A stretch of DNA of 12,500 bases, taken from the NCBI GenBank assembly GCA_016946835.1, contig JACVTC010000116.1:380001-392500 (forward strand), read 5' to 3'. Under the pieces are notes generated by a model. That model was not told the DNA's origin. It ran no database searches and worked only from the letters and a program-made list of their open reading frames with translations. The translations under genes were made by a program, and so were the position numbers. Below are positions 7,934 to 12,500 of this stretch, in pieces; the first letter of the stretch is position 1, and each line of letters starts with the position of its first letter. Source of the DNA: Neocallimastix lanati (nom. inval.). Lineage: Eukaryota; Neocallimastigomycota; Neocallimastigomycetes; Neocallimastigales; Neocallimastigaceae.

Positions 7934-8275
7934 ATGGACAATTTCTATCCTTACAAGATATTTTTCCGATAAATGAAGTTGGTGCTCTCTCGCCATGGAA
8001 AGTATTCCTATTGTTCGACTATATAATTGTCAATACAAAGAACAATTGATCTGTAGGAGGATTAATGTAGTTGTTCCTCCCTGGATGATAGCTCAAGAGA
8101 TCACTGAAAAGAAGCCTGTCGAATAATCGGAGAGTATGGAATACCTTTCATATTAGTCTTGCTTACGCCAAAAAGGCATGACAGAGAATTAAATGAGAGT
8201 CTGATACGTTTAAGGGAGTGACTGGAGGTTCTATTGTCCTCCTTTCATTAATCCTAGTCTATTGAAAAAATTTAT
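7934..8275. pseudogene. Right part of the G+C-richer relic
   Basis: By my count G+C is about 39% over 7981-8220 (94 of 240 bases) and falls to about 11% after 8280, so this block is more G+C-rich than even the conserved genes nearby. No long frame survives, but both strands carry 35-50-codon pieces of protein-like composition. Plus: NVVVPPWMIAQEITEKK ends at a stop, and a neighbouring frame continues EYGIPFILVLLTPKRHD and LNESLIRLRE. Minus: SLKRIRLSFNSLSCLFGVSK, then YHPGRNNYINPPTDQLFFV, then FHGERAPTSFIGKISCKD with RNCPYKFR. The minus series includes a Cys-x4-Cys pair. I cannot assign a family or choose the strand. A frameshifted transposable-element ORF or a gene acquired from a less AT-biased source fits; a structured RNA is possible. 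Confidence 0.35.
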
Positions 8276-8282
8276 TTTTTAT

Positions 8283-8750
8283 AAATACAATGAAAGGAAA
8301 TTTTAATAAAAACTTTATGGATATTTATAACAAAATAATTTATAAAAGAATGAAAAAATTAGTAAGAATATAATAATTATATAAATATTATGAATTATAT
8401 TTGAAATATTCATATAATTATTATTTAATTGTTATAAAACAAATAACAGAAATTTTATAATATTTATAAACAGTTTTTATTATCCTTATATATTACTAAT
8501 TGGTAAAATTTATATGTTTATAATATTTACAATCTTACAAATATATTTATGTAACTTTCACATAAATTATTATATTTATGTGGCTTAAGGTTTATAAGCC
8601 AATAAATTTTATAATATTTATTTTAGATATATACTTATATACTTATATATATATACATATTTATATACATATTAAATATTTATATTATTGGTTGATTATA
8701 AATGCATTAATTCAGTTAATATAAAATTATTTTCCTTAGTTTCATTAATC
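8283..8750. other. AT-rich intergenic region upstream of eIF3k
   Basis: About 470 bases of nearly pure A+T between the relic and the eIF3k promoter area. It includes a TA-rich alternating stretch at about 8630-8675 (TATATACTTATATATATA type). No gene, tRNA or conserved element was seen. Confidence 0.6.
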
Positions 8751-8776
8751 AAAAAAAAAAAAAAAAAAAAAAAAAA
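8751..8776 (+). promoter_or_regulatory. A26 tract upstream of eIF3k
   Basis: Twenty-six uninterrupted A residues end 63 bases before the eIF3k ATG. Rigid poly(dA:dT) tracts exclude nucleosomes and mark promoters in yeasts and other AT-rich eukaryotes, so a promoter role is plausible. The position is seen; the role is inferred. It could also be a neutral homopolymer. Confidence 0.35.
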
Positions 8777-8839
8777 TTTAAAATAATATATTTATTTTTT
8801 GAATATTTTAATTAAAAAAGTTGAACAAATAGTAGTAAA

Positions 8840-9511
8840 ATGATTCAAAATATACCAGGTCGTCCAAAACATATTAAAGATATAATTGAAACAGTAGAAC
8901 GTTATGATACTGAAAAGATTCCATTACTTCATGAATATATTGATGAACAACTTGCAAATAAAGTTCAATACGATTCAGCTGCTAATTTAGCTGTATTAAA
9001 ATTATACCAATTTAACCCAGATCAAATCAATTTCAAATACATATCATCTATTTTAATAAAAGCTTTAACAGCTTTACCAGATCCAGATTTTAATTTATGT
9101 TTAGCTTTATTAAATCTTGATATTTGTAGTGATCCAACTATTTCAAGACTCTATGAACTCCAGAAAGCTCTTGAACAATGTCGTTTCAAGGATTTCTGGA
9201 GTTTAATGGCTGACAGTGAAACTAGAAATATTGTTGAATGTTGTGTTGGATTTGAAAATTCTATTAGAGAATTTATCTCTCATACAATTGAAAATTTATT
9301 TGTTACTATTGCTAAAGAAGAAATTAGTGGATATTTAAATCTCGGTGGAAATGAATTAGATGAATATGCTAAAAATAGAAATTGGGTATTAAATGACGAT
9401 GTTTACACATTACCAGTAGTTAAAGAAAACGAAAATAAACCAAAGGTTGTTAAGGAAAATGTTAATTACGAACAATTAACACAAATTATTGGGTATGCTA
9501 ATGAAATCTAA
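8840..9511 (+). CDS. EIF3K: Eukaryotic translation initiation factor 3 subunit k
   Basis: A complete single-exon gene of 223 residues, close to the 218 of human eIF3k. The protein is a PCI/winged-helix-type subunit of the eIF3 complex, which binds the 40S ribosome in the cytosol; in many organisms the k subunit (with l) is peripheral and dispensable. The key match is ANLAVLKLYQFNP (residues about 48-60), followed by ILIKALTALPDPDFNLC, a CRFKDFW segment corresponding to human CHFQAFW, and GFENSIREFISH corresponding to GFEDSVRKFICH. The C-terminal part (NWVLNDDVYTLPVVKENENKPKVV) aligns with the YGWSADESGQIFICSQEE...KPKNIVEK region of the human protein. The ATG has A at -3 and lies 63 bases after an A26 tract. 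It ends in TAA and converges with the PAM16 gene 1.5 kb downstream. Codon use is AT-rich like its surroundings, with no sign of damage. Confidence 0.93.
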   Translation: MIQNIPGRPKHIKDIIETVERYDTEKIPLLHEYIDEQLANKVQYDSAANLAVLKLYQFNPDQINFKYISSILIKALTALPDPDFNLCLALLNLDICSDPTISRLYELQKALEQCRFKDFWSLMADSETRNIVECCVGFENSIREFISHTIENLFVTIAKEEISGYLNLGGNELDEYAKNRNWVLNDDVYTLPVVKENENKPKVVKENVNYEQLTQIIGYANEI

Positions 9512-10381
9512 ACGAGTTTTTAAAATAACTTTTTATAGAAGAAAAATATCATTATTAATAATAGCTGAATGTATTTTTTAATTTATTCAAATTAATGGAT
9601 AATCATGTTTTTTTTTTTTATTTATTTAATCGTAGATTTTTTTTTTAAAATATATCCAAAATATAAAAATTAATAATCAATTACTTAAAATTAATAAAAA
9701 ATTAAAAAATAAAATAATAATTAAAAATATAATTATAAATATAATACGTGTTATACATATTGTACGTACTTTTAGTTTTCTACTTGCAATGATTGTAATG
9801 AATGTGTTATAAATATTTATATATTTATTATTTATTTATTTATTTGAACTATATTTTAAAGTTTTAGCATATATTCAAAATATTAGACCTAAAAGTAGTA
9901 TTATGTGTTATTAAATTTATACCTAAAAATAGTATAGATAAAAAAAATAAAGAAATATAAATACTAAAAAAAAAAAAGGATATGTGATAAAAAATGATAA
10001 TATATAAAAAAGAAAATAATTGAAATGTATTAAAAAAAAGTAATATAAAAAAACTTTGATAAATAAATTAATAATAAATCATTAATATAAATAAAATGAA
10101 ATATCTAAATTGAAGAATTTATATAAAATTTTTATAAATTTTATTGAGATGTAATAGGTATAAAAGAACGAAAAAATGAAGAGAATATTAATTTTATTTA
10201 TTTTCATTATTTCAGTTCTTCCTTAAAAATATATAAAATCTAAATTTAAATTTATTGAATAATCTTATATATTAAAAAGTAATACAATATATACTGCTTT
10301 AATTGATACTTTAATTGTTTTATAAATTTAAGATAAAGATGACGATAGTGTTGAATCATAGAAAAAAGAAAATTTAATATT

Positions 10382-10398
10382 CATTTTTAATAACATTT
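10382..10398. repeat. Distant copy of CATTTTTAATAACATTT
   Basis: An exact 17-base match to 6491-6507, within the repeat cluster of the other large intergenic region. It may belong to a dispersed short repeat. Confidence 0.4.
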
Positions 10399-10450
10399 GA
10401 ATAATCAAATAACTTATTTCTTATTTATTAAAATAAAAAACAAAAAACAA

Positions 10451-10509
<59 letters not shown>

Positions 10510-10510
10510 A
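10451..10510. repeat. (TAAA)15 microsatellite
   Basis: Fifteen perfect TAAA units. The perfection suggests recent length change. Confidence 0.95.
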
Positions 10511-10546
10511 AAGAAGGGAATAGTATTTATAATAAATAATGATAAT

Positions 10547-10567
10547 AAAAAAAAAAAAAAAAAAAAA
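10547..10567. repeat. A21 homopolymer
   Basis: Twenty-one consecutive A residues, 36 bases after the TAAA microsatellite. Confidence 0.9.
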
Positions 10568-10945
10568 GTATAAAAAATAATATTTTTTGGCTGGTATTGC
10601 AATTAAAAATTATTTTAAAATTAATAAAAAAAAATTACATTAATTATTAATAATTATTATTTTATCAAATAAATTTAATATTGTCAGTATAATTACAAAA
10701 TATATTGAGAGATATTATTTATTTTAAAATTATTTCAATTACTATTTTTGAAAGCTTCTATAACAATTATTTTCTTAATTTTTTTTTTTTTAATCAAATA
10801 GTAGGTTTTTAAATTTTATATCATTAAAAATAATTTATGGTTATTATATCAAAAGTTTTAAATTTTATATTTTGTTGTTTAATAAAGATTTAATTATTCT
10901 TTCTTTCTTTCTTTAAAATCTGTTTTTATTTTTATTTTTATTTTT

Positions 10946-10947
<2 letters not shown>

Positions 10948-10985
<38 letters not shown>
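10948..10985. repeat. T38 homopolymer beside the PAM16 3' end
   Basis: Thirty-eight consecutive T residues on the plus strand, preceded by an ATTTTT-type repeat (about 10922-10946). Read in the direction of PAM16 transcription it is an A38 tract starting 45 bases after the stop codon. It could be part of the 3' processing region, a neutral homopolymer, or, less likely, the tail of a retrocopy. Confidence 0.85.
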
Positions 10986-10987
<2 letters not shown>

Positions 10988-11029
10988 TTATATTTATATG
11001 CCTTTAAATTATATTTAAATCAATGAATT

Positions 11030-11455
11030 TTATTCTTCAATTTCATCTTCTTTATCACCTAATGATTTACGCCATTCTCTTTCTTTTTCAATTCTTTCAT
11101 AAGCCCTAAACACTTTACTTTGTAAATAGAAACTTCCACCAATTTTTTTGTCATTAGCGTCGAAAAGAATCTTAAAACGTTCTTTTACAAGTTCTGGGCT
11201 TGGTAAATTTTTTAATATTATAACCTCACCTTCTGGTTTTGGTATATTTAAAATAAGATATGATTCATTTAATGATATTTTCAGTTTACGTGAAATATGA
11301 GAATTATCACCTAATGGCTGATGAAAAAGTGAAGTTCCAGTACTACTAGATGAAGCAGCTAAAGCTAATGCTTTATAGGCGTCTTGAAAAGCATTTTGTG
11401 TAATAACAATAGAACTGTGACAAAGATGAGATAATGCTTTAATTCCTTCAAACAT
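11030..11455 (-). CDS. PAM16: PAM16/TIM16, J-like subunit of the presequence import motor
   Basis: A complete single-exon gene of 141 residues. PAM16 pairs with the J-protein PAM18 at the TIM23 inner-membrane channel and restrains its stimulation of mitochondrial Hsp70, so that imported presequence proteins are pulled into the matrix. The N-terminal hydrophobic/amphipathic stretch and NAFQDAYKALALAAS (21-35) correspond to the QVFGKAFAEAYRQAAS part of yeast Pam16. After a Ser-rich linker comes the J-like domain (about 58-124): KISLNESYLILNI corresponds to yeast GITLDESCKILNI, and LFDANDKKIGGSFYLQSKV (98-115, with GGSFYLQSKV nearly invariant in the family) is followed by FRAYERI. The J-protein HPD motif is absent and replaced by DKK, as expected of this degenerate J domain (DKE in yeast). 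The tail is charged. A lies at -3 of the ATG. If the host is an anaerobic fungus, the protein would act in hydrogenosomes. Confidence 0.92.
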   Translation of the reverse strand: MFEGIKALSHLCHSSIVITQNAFQDAYKALALAASSSSTGTSLFHQPLGDNSHISRKLKISLNESYLILNIPKPEGEVIILKNLPSPELVKERFKILFDANDKKIGGSFYLQSKVFRAYERIEKEREWRKSLGDKEDEIEE

Positions 11456-12500
11456 TATTACAAAAAATAATATTAAACTAAAATTTAACTAAATTTTCAA
11501 AGTATATTAATTAAAATATAATTATAAAACAATTTTTACATATGAATTTTATTGTTAGGATTTATTATTTGTTCAAAAATTACAGTATTTTATATTAAAA
11601 TATATATTTATTTAATAACAATATGAAATTACAAAAATAAAATATGTGTGTATAATTTTTATTACAAGTAATTTTATTAAATTTTTAGTATTATATCCTG
11701 AATACATTAATAAATTATATTTGTAATACAAAAATATTGTAACTAAAAATATTACTTTTAACTTTAAAATTATTTCAATTATAATAATATTATTATTTAT
11801 ATGTTACTATAGATATTTAATTTAATTTATAATGTTTAGAATATGTACCTTTTTCTCTAATTATAAAGTATTTTAAAGAACTACTTTTTTATAGTTTTAT
11901 TATTACATATCTATTTTATAAAACAAATATTTATATATAAAATCGATTGGCGAATATTTAATCTATTATTTTTGAATTTTCATTTTTATTTTTCTATAAT
12001 ATATTTTGTATTAATTTTTATTAAATCTCAAATTAAAATTTTTTACATAATTATAATATATATTATATTAATAATTATATTTTTATTTTCAATTTTTTTT
12101 TTTTCTAAAAAAAAAGAAATATTATATTAATTTGTATTTACAGAATGAATACTAATTTAATATTATTTATTTATTTATTTTTATTTTGAAAGTTAAAGTT
12201 GAAAAATTAAAATAGAAATATTAACTAGAATATGTTTTAATCAGTATTCATGTTCATGCGGGTTTTGAATAACAATTAGTTTGTATCCTTTAGCTATAAA
12301 ATAAAATAAAATAAAAAATTCAGAATACTCATTAAACTATGATATTTAATAAAGTTATATTTAACATACTATCAGCAACCATTATCTAATAATATTAATA
12401 TAAATAATAAAAAAACAATATATTAATGTCATTATTTTTTAAAATAAATTAATGTATTTAATTTATTGTTAATAGTATATACTTCATGCTTTTTTGAACG
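11456..12500. other. AT-rich region upstream of PAM16, no gene seen
   Basis: About 1 kb of A+T with short homopolymers, for example T runs near 12090-12103, and a small AAAAT run (about 12296-12316) of the same unit as the array at 6076-6392. It should contain the PAM16 promoter near 11456-11600 (minus direction). A slightly G+C-richer piece at about 12240-12290 (GTTCATGCGGG) stands out, but no frame runs through it. A neighbouring gene may begin beyond the window edge. Confidence 0.55.

Larger units (their letters stand above)
9512..11029. other. 1.5-kb AT-rich spacer between convergent genes
   Basis: This lies between the 3' ends of eIF3k (+) and PAM16 (-), so it should contain both 3' UTRs and polyadenylation sites. 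Apart from simple repeats (listed separately) it is A+T with scattered A- and T-runs, for example at about 9609-9618, 9966-9976 and 10779-10791. A short CTTT run occurs at about 10899-10913. No open frame has balanced composition. The minus-strand frame over 10414-10602 is a translation of the TAAA repeat and A-tract and is not a gene. Confidence 0.6.

Noticed and set aside
8270-8789. A26 at 8751 as the tail of a second retroposon
   Set aside because: The sequence after the A-tract (TTTAAAATAATAT) has no clear matching copy upstream, so no insertion boundaries can be defined.
10414-10602. Minus-strand frame of 62 codons
   Set aside because: Encodes repeated LFIY units from the TAAA microsatellite and Phe from the A21 tract.
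10948-11990. PAM16 as a recent processed retrocopy (single exon, A38 on its 3' side)
   Set aside because: No convincing target-site duplication: the only shared flanking string is ATTTTT-type low complexity. Homopolymers are common throughout the window, and the protein is intact and well conserved.
1-12500. CRISPR arrays, bacterial operon, phage or defence-system structure
   Set aside because: No regularly spaced repeats with unique spacers, no ribosome-binding-site-linked gene strings, and all recognised genes are eukaryotic single genes with long spacers.

Overview
The window is eukaryotic nuclear DNA with extreme base bias: intergenic stretches are roughly 85-90% A+T, coding regions somewhat less, and homopolymer and AT-only microsatellites are everywhere. 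Three conserved eukaryotic genes can be recognised: a central-pair axonemal protein (SPAG17/PF6 family), translation initiation factor eIF3 subunit k, and the mitochondrial-type import-motor protein PAM16/TIM16. A flagellated cell, very low G+C, single-exon genes and Asn/Lys-rich insertions fit an early-diverging zoosporic fungus. An anaerobic rumen fungus (Neocallimastigomycota) is my best guess, which is an inference and not shown by any marker here.

Layout. Bases 3-5312 (+) hold the 3' part of a very large SPAG17-like gene, whose reading frame is still open at the left edge. Bases 5313-7050 are AT-rich intergenic DNA with a fold-back sequence, a compound minisatellite built on AAAAT, and one doubtful small membrane ORF. 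Bases 7050-8275 form the unusual part. An older, relatively G+C-rich relic (about 39% G+C over 7981-8220, against about 11% just to its right) is interrupted by a 747-bp insertion. The insertion has exact 13-bp direct repeats on both sides and an A-rich tail at its 3' end, the hallmarks of target-primed retroposition. It carries the 3' part of an unrecognised coding sequence. Bases 8840-9511 (+) are eIF3k and 11030-11455 (-) are PAM16. These two genes converge on a 1.5-kb AT-rich spacer with (TAAA)15, A21 and T38 tracts. The last 1.05 kb, upstream of PAM16, shows no gene.

The three genes do not form a functional unit: one builds the flagellum, one acts in cytosolic translation, and one imports proteins into mitochondria or, if the organism is an anaerobic fungus, hydrogenosomes. 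The item most worth following up is the nested retroposon and relic at 7050-8275. I found no operon-like, CRISPR-like or defence-like system.
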